Source: a virus. From it: 43,316 nt of DNA. Below the pieces are notes generated by a model. That model made no database searches. It worked only from the letters and a program-made list of their open reading frames with translations, and was not told where the DNA came from. Every line of letters starts with the position of its first letter. Position 1 is the stretch's first letter. The stretch covers positions 1 through 43,316 of the IMG/VR virus record IMGVR_UViG_3300018074_000001; one strand, 5' to 3'. The position numbers were made by a program, and so were the translations under genes. Shown one piece after another: positions 6,750 through 14,700 of the stretch.

Positions 6750-7225
6750 GACTGGCCTTCACGGATGAGCTCATCGTTACCAACCACTTCGACGGAGAGA
6801 TGTCGATGCTCGCCGACCGCCATTACTCCCGGCGCACGGTGGGCGCGCGGCAGTTCCTCTACTCAGGGCGCAAGCTCGTCATCCGGGACGCCGCCGGGGA
6901 CGTGCTCTTCGGCTGGCTGTATCCGCGCGAGGACATGCGGATGGACGCTCAGACCGGCTACAACTGCGCGATCTTCCGCAACGAATCCAGCCGCCGGTCG
7001 AGCGACATCATCCTCGAATGCGAGGCGATTGCCTTCGAGAAGTGGGGCCCGAACCGGCTGTACACCTACGTCGATCCGGCCAAGATCCGCAGCGCCAATC
7101 CCGGCTACTGCTTCAAGCAGGCAGGGTGGAAGACGGTGCGCCGCGCCGACGGCAGCGTCCACGTCAGTCAGGCAGGCCAGCACCTGTTATACAAACCGTT
7201 GGCTTTAGGAAGGCAGAACAAGTAG
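6746..7225 (+). CDS. Mom/GNAT-like acyltransferase candidate
   Basis: This 159-residue protein resembles a GNAT-fold group that includes phage Mu Mom, which adds a methylcarbamoyl group to adenine in DNA. The signature here is DRHYSRR (24-30), central strands LVIRDAAGDVLFGWLY, an IFRNESSRRSS segment, and YTYVDPAKIRSANPGYCF (106-123) followed by AGWK, resembling the Mom region YADPD...T-x-Y-x-A. I recall similar proteins in actinophages, annotated only as hypothetical. Placement two kilobases after QueD/DpdA-like genes favours DNA base hypermodification. An ordinary N-acetyltransferase is the main alternative. Confidence 0.5.
   Translation: MRLAFTDELIVTNHFDGEMSMLADRHYSRRTVGARQFLYSGRKLVIRDAAGDVLFGWLYPREDMRMDAQTGYNCAIFRNESSRRSSDIILECEAIAFEKWGPNRLYTYVDPAKIRSANPGYCFKQAGWKTVRRADGSVHVSQAGQHLLYKPLALGRQNK
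7200..7215 (+). repeat. 16-bp direct repeat, copy 2
   Basis: This is an exact second copy of TGGCTTTAGGAAGGCA (first at 6384-6399), lying in the last codons of the Mom-like gene. Here the AGGAAGG would serve no obvious start codon, except a possible GTG at 7228 (14 bases away, too far to be convincing). Confidence 0.85.
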
Positions 7226-7393
7226 CCGTGGGTTTGATCGTAAAACTATTGCCATCAACAGCATCTAGAGTTAGACTTATCCGTCGGCCAAAGCAGCGAG
7301 GGTAGCTCCCCCGTTGTTCGACGGAATCTGCCGGGACTACGGCGGGCTGTTCCTTATCCAGCCCGCCCCCGGTGAGCCAGATAAGGAATGTCC
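7226..7393 (+). promoter_or_regulatory. structured 5' leader with H-type pseudoknot over the ribosome-binding site
   Basis: This 168-base gap precedes the replication initiator. A 7-bp stem pairs 7280-7286 with 7319-7325. A perfect 9-bp hairpin, GGCGGGCTG (7341-7349) with CAGCCCGCC (7359-7367), follows. Its 9-base loop TTCCTTATC (7350-7358) is perfectly complementary to GATAAGGAA (7380-7388), which contains the Shine-Dalgarno sequence. The geometry is that of an H-type pseudoknot that would hide the ribosome-binding site. There is no T-run, so it is not a rho-independent terminator. A 25-codon open frame from GTG 7228 to 7305 could be a leader peptide but is weak. Confidence 0.6.
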
Positions 7394-8191
7394 GTGAACG
7401 TAGACAAGTCGCGCGGGTTCGTCGTCCTGTACCGGACGATCGAGGAACACCTGCTCTGGACCCAACACCCCCCTGCCTACCTGAAAGTCTGGATCTACTG
7501 CCTGCTCAAGGCTACCTACAAGCCACGCAAATATTGGGATGGGCACAAGGAAGTCGAACTCCCGATCGGCGGTTTCGTCAGCGGCTCCATCGAAATGGCG
7601 CGCAAATGCAACATGTCGCGAGGGCAAGTGCGGCGCGCACTTGAGGTGCTCGAAGCCAGCCAGATGTTGACCTCGAAATCGACCAACAAATTTACCGTGT
7701 ATGTGGTTGTAAACTTTGAGCGTTACCAGAACGAGAACCTGCCGACCGGCCAACAAACAACCAACAAACTGCCATCAAACGACCATCAACCGGCCACTAA
7801 CAACAAAGAAACAACTACAGAGAGTATTCAGAAAGAGAAGATTGCGCCTCCGGCGCGGAAGCGCGACATTCTCTTCGACGAGTTCTGGAAGATTGTCTGG
7901 CTGAAGCGCGGCAAGGATAATGCGAAGACTGCTTGGCTGAAGAAGGTAAGGTCAGAGGAGGACTGCCACCGAATCATCGCCGCAGCTAAGGCGCAAGGTC
8001 CACAACTCCTCGCCGAGGCAGCAGCTAGCAACCGGACCCCTATCTACCCGGCCACATGGCTTAACGGTGGGCATTATGACAACGAAGACTTGCTCCCCTT
8101 CGATGCCACACCTACCACCACCCCAGAAGAGCAAGCCGAAAAAGCCAGGAGACTCCTGGCATCCAAACCAACGAAAGAAAGACTCCAATGA
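7394..8191 (+). CDS. replication initiator / replisome organiser (winged helix)
   Basis: This 265-residue protein, read from GTG 7394, has the layout of phage replisome organisers. The N-terminal winged-helix domain (about residues 15-115) contains a recognition helix near MSRGQVRRALEVLE. A Thr/Asn/Gln-rich linker follows. The C-terminal domain has FDEFWKIVWLKRGKDNAKTAWLKK and PIYPATWLNGG, seen in helicase-loading phage proteins. It would bind the origin and recruit the adjacent DnaB-type helicase. GTG 7394 is preferred because AAGGA lies 6 bases upstream; the ATG at 7388 directly abuts that site. Translation may be controlled by the pseudoknot leader. Confidence 0.72.
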   Translation: MNVDKSRGFVVLYRTIEEHLLWTQHPPAYLKVWIYCLLKATYKPRKYWDGHKEVELPIGGFVSGSIEMARKCNMSRGQVRRALEVLEASQMLTSKSTNKFTVYVVVNFERYQNENLPTGQQTTNKLPSNDHQPATNNKETTTESIQKEKIAPPARKRDILFDEFWKIVWLKRGKDNAKTAWLKKVRSEEDCHRIIAAAKAQGPQLLAEAAASNRTPIYPATWLNGGHYDNEDLLPFDATPTTTPEEQAEKARRLLASKPTKERLQ

Positions 8192-9522
8192 CCCACCAAC
8201 AAACCCCAAACCTGATCCCGCCCAATTTGCCCGAGGCCATCGAAACCGAGAAGCTGGTGCTCGGCGTCCTCCTTACCGACGCCGAAGCCACCAGCGCCAT
8301 CCTGGCGTTACAGCGGGATGATCTATACCTCGAACAACACAAGCGAATCCTCGACGCTGCCCGCTGGTGCTACGACAACGGCCAGGAGGTGACGCTCTAC
8401 TCGGTTCACCAGCGCCTCGCCGATCAGCGGCATGCCGAAAGCGTGGGCGGCCTCGCCTACCTGAGCGGACTGGTAATCGTGTCGAAGATCCTCGACATCG
8501 AAAGCTACCTCGGCATCCTGCGGAACAAGTCCACCCTCCGGCGCGCAGCCATCGCCGCCCATGAACTCGCCGAGCGGATGTGCCTGCCGGGTGCCGGTAC
8601 CGAAGACATCCGGGCAGCCGAAGCCCTGCTGCGGGATCTCGGTTCGCGTACTGAAAAGCGGTTGGGTCTCCGGGGATTAGGCGAACTCATCGAAGAGTAC
8701 GGCGGCATCGAAGCATTCCTGGCTCCGCCAAAGGACGAAGTTGTGCCGACCCCGTGGAAGAAACTCAACAAGCTCCTGACTGGAGGCGGCTTCATGCCCG
8801 GTCAGTTGGTGGTGATCGGAGCGCGGACGGGTTTGGGTAAGAGTGCTGTGGCAGCCATGATCGCCCGCTATGCCCAGGATGAAGGAGTCGCGGTGTTCTC
8901 CCTGGAAATGACCGCGCGGGAGATCTGGCTCCGCATGATCTCATCCGCCTCCGAGGTTCCGCTGAAGGCGCTGATCGAGGGGACAGTCTATGATCCGGCG
9001 AAACGCCGGGACGTTCAGAGGGTGATATCTGAATTAGTCGAAACCAAGATCAAGGTCGACGATGCGGCCAGCTCAACGGTGTCCGCGATTGTCGCAGCCA
9101 TCAAGCGGGCCAAGGGGATTAAGCTGGTGATCGTCGATTACATGCAGATTCTCAATCCGGTCGGCAGTAAAGGCCAACACCGCGTCGAACAAGTGGGAGA
9201 ACTCAGCCGTGGCCTGAAGCTCGCCGCCAATGAATTGAAACTGCCGTTCATCGTGTTGTCCCAACTGAACCGGGAGAGTGCCAAGGATGATCGCCCACCG
9301 CAACTCCACGATCTGCGTGAATCTGGTTCGATCGAGCAGGACGCCAATACCGTGATGTTCCTTCACGCCAGCCAGAAAGAAGTAAGCGAGGCGATCGAGT
9401 ATAACCGGCCCAGTGGACTGGAACTGATCATCCGCAAGCAGCGCAATGGCACCACCGGGAAAATCAAGTTAGCATTCTCCGCAGCCACGATGCAGATATG
9501 GGAGCAAGGCAGTGAAGCGTAA
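8188..9522 (+). CDS. dnaB: DnaB-type replicative helicase
   Basis: This 444-residue protein has the two-domain DnaB layout. An N-terminal helical domain (about 10-110) contains ETEKLVLGVLL and GGLAYLSGL. The C-terminal RecA-like motor has Walker A GARTGLGKS at 211-219, FSLEM after it, Walker B LVIVDYMQIL with D317, and the SQLNRE and RESGSIEQDA motifs. It would unwind the replication fork as a hexamer. ATG 8188 overlaps the initiator stop (ATGA), a common phage pairing. The genome encodes no DNA polymerase, so it probably recruits host enzymes. Confidence 0.95.
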   Translation: MTHQQTPNLIPPNLPEAIETEKLVLGVLLTDAEATSAILALQRDDLYLEQHKRILDAARWCYDNGQEVTLYSVHQRLADQRHAESVGGLAYLSGLVIVSKILDIESYLGILRNKSTLRRAAIAAHELAERMCLPGAGTEDIRAAEALLRDLGSRTEKRLGLRGLGELIEEYGGIEAFLAPPKDEVVPTPWKKLNKLLTGGGFMPGQLVVIGARTGLGKSAVAAMIARYAQDEGVAVFSLEMTAREIWLRMISSASEVPLKALIEGTVYDPAKRRDVQRVISELVETKIKVDDAASSTVSAIVAAIKRAKGIKLVIVDYMQILNPVGSKGQHRVEQVGELSRGLKLAANELKLPFIVLSQLNRESAKDDRPPQLHDLRESGSIEQDANTVMFLHASQKEVSEAIEYNRPSGLELIIRKQRNGTTGKIKLAFSAATMQIWEQGSEA

Positions 9523-9661
9523 ACCACCTGAGAAAGTGTCGATTCATAAGTACCTCACCGAACGTGAGGGTAAGACCTGGACCCGCGTTAATACCGAGGC
9601 GGTGTTACAGGCTATGCGTGATGATAGGCTCATCGCAGTTAGAACGGCGAGAGCATCGTAG
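9512..9661 (+). CDS. small basic protein (49 aa)
   Basis: GTG at 9512 has GGAG 7 bases upstream and overlaps the helicase end by 11 bp. The 49-residue product is basic (VKRKPPEKVSIHKYLTEREG...). The short segment EAVLQAMRDDRLIAVR could be a small helix-turn-helix, but this is not certain. No family was recognised. Confidence 0.5.
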   Translation: MKRKPPEKVSIHKYLTEREGKTWTRVNTEAVLQAMRDDRLIAVRTARAS

Positions 9662-9670
9662 GAGAAGCAC

Positions 9671-9976
9671 ATGGCAGAAGAGACCCCGAAATCCCCGGAA
9701 AATTCCGGTGAAGCGAAAGAGCATCTGCACGAGTGGAAGAACCTGGAACCGGGCAAGTGGCGCTGCACCATCTGCCAGATAGAGGGCATCGGCCCAGTGA
9801 AGTACGCGAAGTGCTTGGTCTGCGGGTATCCGGCCGCCCTGCACCTCGGCGGCCCCGACGATCATGGCTTTCCCTACGTGCCCGTCACCAACGACGACGT
9901 CACGCTCTGGCGTAAAGCAGGAGACTCCGAGCAAGCCATCATGTCGAGAATCGCAGCAAGGGGCATGGCCGAATGA
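9671..9976 (+). CDS. zinc-ribbon protein with GDSE tail (101 aa)
   Basis: ATG at 9671 has AGGAGAAG just upstream. The product has a CTIC pair and a CLVC pair (about residues 32-50), a zinc-ribbon arrangement. Its C-terminal motif LWRKAGDSEQAIMSRIAARG is shared with the next gene (YWRSRGDSEEDIALRIAVRG). The shared tail suggests a common partner, perhaps a replication protein, since both lie between the helicase and a P-loop ATPase. Function unknown. Confidence 0.7.
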   Translation: MAEETPKSPENSGEAKEHLHEWKNLEPGKWRCTICQIEGIGPVKYAKCLVCGYPAALHLGGPDDHGFPYVPVTNDDVTLWRKAGDSEQAIMSRIAARGMAE

Positions 9977-10281
9977 GCGAGCCGACCTGCTACGAGTGCC
10001 GGTACTGGGACAAGGTCACCTCGTACCCCGACAAGCGCAACTCCGGGCTCTGCCGCATCCACCCGCCCGTGCGCAACGACACCGACAACGACGACTGGGG
10101 CTGGCCCGTCACCTACGACGAGGACTGGTGTGGTGAGTGGGTCCAACTAGTGCGGTCGCCGGAACTCCCGCGGAAGAAAAGGCATGACCCCGTCTTCCCC
10201 TCCGAGGAGCAGTACTGGCGCAGCCGCGGCGACTCCGAAGAAGACATCGCATTACGCATCGCCGTGAGGGGCAGGGCATGA
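9973..10281 (+). CDS. zinc-binding protein, tandem paralogue (102 aa)
   Basis: ATG at 9973 overlaps the upstream TGA. The N-terminal half has CYECRYW, GLCRIHP and DWCGEWV, four cysteines in the same order as the next gene (CKNCQNW, GICTLNP, DTCSHF). The C-terminal half carries the WR-x2-GDSE-x2-I-x2-RIA-x-RG tail of the previous gene. It therefore links both neighbours, as expected if the three genes arose by duplication and domain shuffling. Function unknown. Confidence 0.7.
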   Translation: MSEPTCYECRYWDKVTSYPDKRNSGLCRIHPPVRNDTDNDDWGWPVTYDEDWCGEWVQLVRSPELPRKKRHDPVFPSEEQYWRSRGDSEEDIALRIAVRGRA

Positions 10282-10484
10282 GCGGAGACAAGCTCTGCAA
10301 GAACTGCCAGAACTGGTCAGCTCGCAACGTAGACGTCGGCATCTGCACCCTCAACCCGCGGGTCTGGGCCGGCTCCTGGGAATACCCCGCGCAGTTCGCT
10401 CTCGACACCTGCAGTCACTTCGAGGCAAAGACCGTGCTCGCGCCCGTCGCGAAAGGCAAGGCTAAGAGTGGCGAGAAACTTTAG
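10278..10484 (+). CDS. zinc-binding protein, tandem paralogue (68 aa)
   Basis: The start overlaps the previous stop. The 68-residue product keeps the CKNC, GIC and DTC cysteine pattern of the preceding protein but lacks the GDSE tail, ending instead in a lysine-rich stretch. Its last 17 bases overlap the following ATPase gene. Confidence 0.65.
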   Translation: MSGDKLCKNCQNWSARNVDVGICTLNPRVWAGSWEYPAQFALDTCSHFEAKTVLAPVAKGKAKSGEKL

Positions 10485-11697
10485 CTCGTGGATCCGCAGC
10501 TACCTCGAGTACTGTGAATTCTCGGAGCCGCCGGAGATTTTTTCATACTGGGTGGCGATTTCGACGATTGCTGGAGCTTTGCAGGGCAAGTGCTTTATCG
10601 ACATGGGAACTTTTGAGTGGACACCCCACTGTTATATTCTCCTGATCGGCCCGTCAGGCAGCGGTAAAACTACGGCGATAAATGCGGGCATGCGGCTGCT
10701 GCGGAAAGTGAAAGGCGTGCGCATGGGGAGTGAGTCCATCACTTGGCAAGCCGTAATTGACGAACTCGGCGACGCGGCAGCCGGAGGCACAGGTATACGT
10801 GCAAGGGGTGGGATACGGAAGCACTCCTCGGTCACCTACGGATTGGGTGAGTTGGGTACCTTCCTCGATCCCAGAGATAAAAAGCTTATGGCCGAACTGA
10901 CCCAGTTGTGGTCTGGAGACGGCAGCGATGAGTTCAAGAGGCGCACCCGCCGGGATGGCGGGCGCATCATCGAAAGGCCACACCTTAACCTCATCGCAGG
11001 AGCGACACCGGCATGGGTTTCAGAGAACCTGCCTCCGTCTCTCATTAGCACCGGGTTCACTAGCCGGTGCATTTTAGTCTTCGCGGAATCCAAGAAGACT
11101 CTGGTGCCCTACCCAAAGCGGGCTGCCGAGCAGGGGCGCGGCTACGTGCCAGACATGGCATCCAAACTCATCGAGGATCTGGAGAAGATCGCTCTGCTCA
11201 AAGGTGAGTTCACACTGAGTGAAGCCGCCTATGCCCTCGGCACGGATTGGTACCTGCAATTTTCTAAACAGCCGCCGGTGGGATTATCCCCCGACACGTT
11301 CGGTGGCTACCTTCAGCGTCGACAGGCTCACGCTCACAAAATTTCTATGGCTATCTCTGCGGCGCAGGGAGACTCGATGATCATCGAGGCCAAGCATCTC
11401 GAAGAGGCCATCACAATTTTGAGTTCAACCGAGAAAGCAATGCCGGAAGCCCTGGCAGGAGTGAACGATGAACTGCGGCCGGCGCTCCGCGTGGAGGAAA
11501 CGCTCAGGAAGTATGCCGAAGTTCCGACAGTCGAACTCTACCAGCGCTTCCGAAGCAAGATGGACTGGCGATCTTTCCAATCCATTCTCAAGAACCTGGA
11601 AGATGCTGGTCTAGTCGCCGAAGTGATCACGCCACACGGTCGCGCAATCAAATGGCTAGGTGCGTCACCCAACCCAACAGACAGACTCCCTTCCTAG
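10468..11697 (+). CDS. P-loop ATPase (DUF3987-like, replication associated)
   Basis: This 409-residue protein has a clear Walker A, GPSGSGKTT (61-69), after an N-terminal helical region EIFSYWVAISTIAGALQGK, resembling DUF3987-type phage ATPases. A C-terminal region after residue 330 looks winged-helix-like (TVELYQRFRSKMDWRSFQSIL). No primase motifs were seen. It starts at GTG 10468, overlapping the upstream gene by 17 bp, and is the last gene of the rightward region. It may be a helicase or loader working with the DnaB-type helicase, or a DNA-transaction ATPase. Only 4 bases separate its stop from the convergent late gene. Confidence 0.65.
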   Translation: MARNFSSWIRSYLEYCEFSEPPEIFSYWVAISTIAGALQGKCFIDMGTFEWTPHCYILLIGPSGSGKTTAINAGMRLLRKVKGVRMGSESITWQAVIDELGDAAAGGTGIRARGGIRKHSSVTYGLGELGTFLDPRDKKLMAELTQLWSGDGSDEFKRRTRRDGGRIIERPHLNLIAGATPAWVSENLPPSLISTGFTSRCILVFAESKKTLVPYPKRAAEQGRGYVPDMASKLIEDLEKIALLKGEFTLSEAAYALGTDWYLQFSKQPPVGLSPDTFGGYLQRRQAHAHKISMAISAAQGDSMIIEAKHLEEAITILSSTEKAMPEALAGVNDELRPALRVEETLRKYAEVPTVELYQRFRSKMDWRSFQSILKNLEDAGLVAEVITPHGRAIKWLGASPNPTDRLPS

Positions 11698-11701
11698 GCC
11701 G

Positions 11702-14700
11702 CTACTGCGCGGGAGCCAGTTGCGGGTAGGCGCGCTGTCTGCGTTCCCGCAATTCCTGCCACTGCCGGCGCGGGCCGATGTTGCCTTTCTCGGTGCGCTG
11801 CTGCAGCCGTTCGCGGTTCATGTAGTTCCGGTGGTACTCGCCGAGGTGGCGCGCGAAGCCCTCGGGCAGAATCTCCTCGTTGGTTTTCCTGATCTCCTCG
11901 TTGACCGCCGCCTTATCGGCTTCGTCTCCGGACTCCTGCGCCCGGTTGTAATCCTTCTGCAGGTTGGCGATGAGGTTGGTGTAGTAGATCTGATGCTCGC
12001 GCGCGGCCCAGTTTGCCTCGCGAGCCTGCGTCACACGCTTCGATTGGATGCCTCCTGCGATGCCCACCATCTCAGCGACGTGCGCGGGATCCGCGGTGTC
12101 CATCGGTACGACCAGGTTGCCCTGCGCATCCCTGACGCCGCCCTCGCTGGCGGCCCAGCCCGCTTCCGCCAACTGGCCGAGAAACTTCGGCAGCACAGAT
12201 TTCAAGAACCGGAGCGATTCGGGGCTGTCCTCGACGAGCGCCTTCATGGCGTCCATACCCGTCCCGAGCGCCACGCCGCCGACATCCCGCGCCTCCCTTT
12301 CGACGAAGGTCTTCCAGTCGACGGTGCCATGAGCGAGGTCGAGCAAGGGATCAATCAAAGGCAGCACGCGGCCCTGCCCGAATGATCCACTCAAGTCGAA
12401 CAGGTTCCCCGGTATCCCGCCCGAGATACCGTGCAGCAGCAGCTCGGTGGGAATCTGGCCCACCTTCATGGTCATGTACTCGCGAATGTCGTTGACGATG
12501 TCGACGTGCGGATTCTTGTAGCCGAATTCTTTCTTGAGCCAGGAGCCCAGCGCATTCAGAAACTTGATCAAGTGTTCTGAACCCATGGCTCCTTGCAATC
12601 CCGACATCACCAGATGCGCCAGCCACAACCGCTTCCAGTACTTGCTCGACCCTTGCAGGAAAATATTATTGGCCGTGTAACTCTTGAACATCATCATGTT
12701 CGGGAACGTTGCCTGCAGCCATGAGCGATTCGAGGGAGCATTGTAGCCCTGCGATAACTTGACCACCTTGATGGCCCCTTCGTAGGGATTGGGATGGCCC
12801 GCTTTCTCCAGAGCGCGGAAGGTCGCGAGGAAAGCCACCTGCCGGTTGTACTCCTCGCTGATCTGATGGCCCCTGAGAAACAGCTCGGGAATCCAGGTGG
12901 AGGCTTCTCCAATGCTCCGGCCGCCACGCTCCCCCTTGAGGCCGAGCGCCCAGCCGAGCATCCGCTCGGAGAGATTGCCATGGGCATGCGAGGCGATGTT
13001 GGCGGCCTGGGTATCGCCCAAGACACCCGAGTCCATGGCCTTCTCCATGGCTTCCCACTCATGCGGCTTGATCTTACCGGTGTAGACGTACTGATCGGGC
13101 GCACCCGTGATTTTGCCCTTGATCTTCCGGTAGGCCCGCACCGTATAGACGCGGCTCATATCCCACATCGCCTTGCCGGTTTCTGTGTAGGCCAGAGGCG
13201 CTCCCACGGTTGCGCCGGGTACGCCGGGAACCTCTTGGTCGGCCAGGATCGGGGCGGTGATCATGGACTGGCCGAGGTTGACCAGGATCTGCTTGGGATT
13301 CAAGCTGAAGTACCACGCATTCATGGCACCGGCGGCGGCATAGCCGCGCACCTTGGGGTTGAGCATGGCGACGTTGGCGTCCTGCATGACTTTGAGGAGC
13401 TGCTGAATCCTGATGGTGTCCGCGCCGCCAGCGCCGCGCCCCAGGCTGCTGATCGCGTCCTTGGCATCGATCACGGCTTGCTGCAGGTTGTGGCTCTCCT
13501 GGGTATCCCCCATGTGCCTGGCGTGCGACTGAGTGTAAGCGGCGAGCGAGCGCAGGCCGTCAGTGCTGAAGCCGGCGGTGCCCTTCGCACGCTTCAGGTG
13601 CTGGAGGAAGGAGTTGTCGGTGATCCGGTCGCCCACCATCTTGCTCAGGTCGACGCGCTGTTCAGCGGTGAGGCCAAGCTCTTCGGCGAGCCGGGCGGCC
13701 ATGTCGGGCGGGAGACTCGAGAGGTTCTGGATATCGGCACTCAGCTTTTCGCTGACGTTGACGTCGGCTTTGATCCCGGCTTTCGCGTACTGCTCATCCA
13801 GATTCGCTTTGGCTTGCCGAGCGGCTCTCGCGGTTTCAAAGTGCGCCTGCTGGTCGATCTTTCCCCCCACGAAAGCCGAGACCATGTAGGAGCCAAAACG
13901 CTTCAGGGGATAGTAGTGGCGCGCGGCCTGCTCGGCGAACTGCTCATTGGTTTTCTGGATGGCCTTGCCGAGCACAACCGGATCTTCGACGGTGGACTGG
14001 AGCTTTCGAATCTGGGCCACCCGCAAGCCGTCGAGCGACTCACGAAAGTAACCCTGCAACTGCTCATACACGGCGAGACCCTTGTCATCGACGCCATGGT
14101 TATCGGCGATCTTCGCCACTTCCTCGATGGTGAGGGGACGGTCGATCTTGATTTCCTCCAGCCTCACCTGGAAGGCGAAGTCGAAGAAAGCTTTTCTGTT
14201 CGCCTTACCGAGGCTGACGATCGCCTTGTAGACCCGGCCGCCTTTGTTCTGCCAATGGGAGATGGCCGCATCCCGGCGTTCCTGCGCTTGGATCTGATCC
14301 TGGATGGGCTGGAAATCGGGATAACGTTGGGCTGCCTGATAAAGCTGGAGAGTTCTGCGCCTGACCCAGCCGAAAGCTCGGGTGGGCCATTCGAGTTGTG
14401 CTCGGAGGGGTGCCTCAGGGTCTGACTCGGGGAACTGCGTCGGATCTACGGGCGGAGGCAGCGGGGGAGGCTCAGTGGAAACCTGCGCTAGCTGGCCCTG
14501 TGGCAAGCCGATGGACTGGGTGGCTGTCAGGGACGCGGGAACGCCAGCGGGCGCTCCTGGGGCCGTTTGCGGGCCAACAGGAGGGGTTCCTGGGACAGGC
14601 TGGGGAACGGCAAGCTTCTGCGCCTCGCGGTATACGAGCTGCGCCACCGGCCGCGCTTCCGCGCCGAACTTGGCGACGATGTGCTCAATGGCATTCTTCG

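Noticed and set aside
7341-7367. Rho-independent terminator before the replication initiator
   Set aside because: The hairpin is strong but is followed by C-rich sequence with no T-run. Complementarity of its loop to the ribosome-binding site is a better explanation.
12794-14425. 543-codon plus-strand open frame opposite the giant virion gene
   Set aside because: It is the mirror frame of a G+C-rich gene with strong codon bias. It has no start signal, and the opposite gene has a recognised PLxRFG motif.
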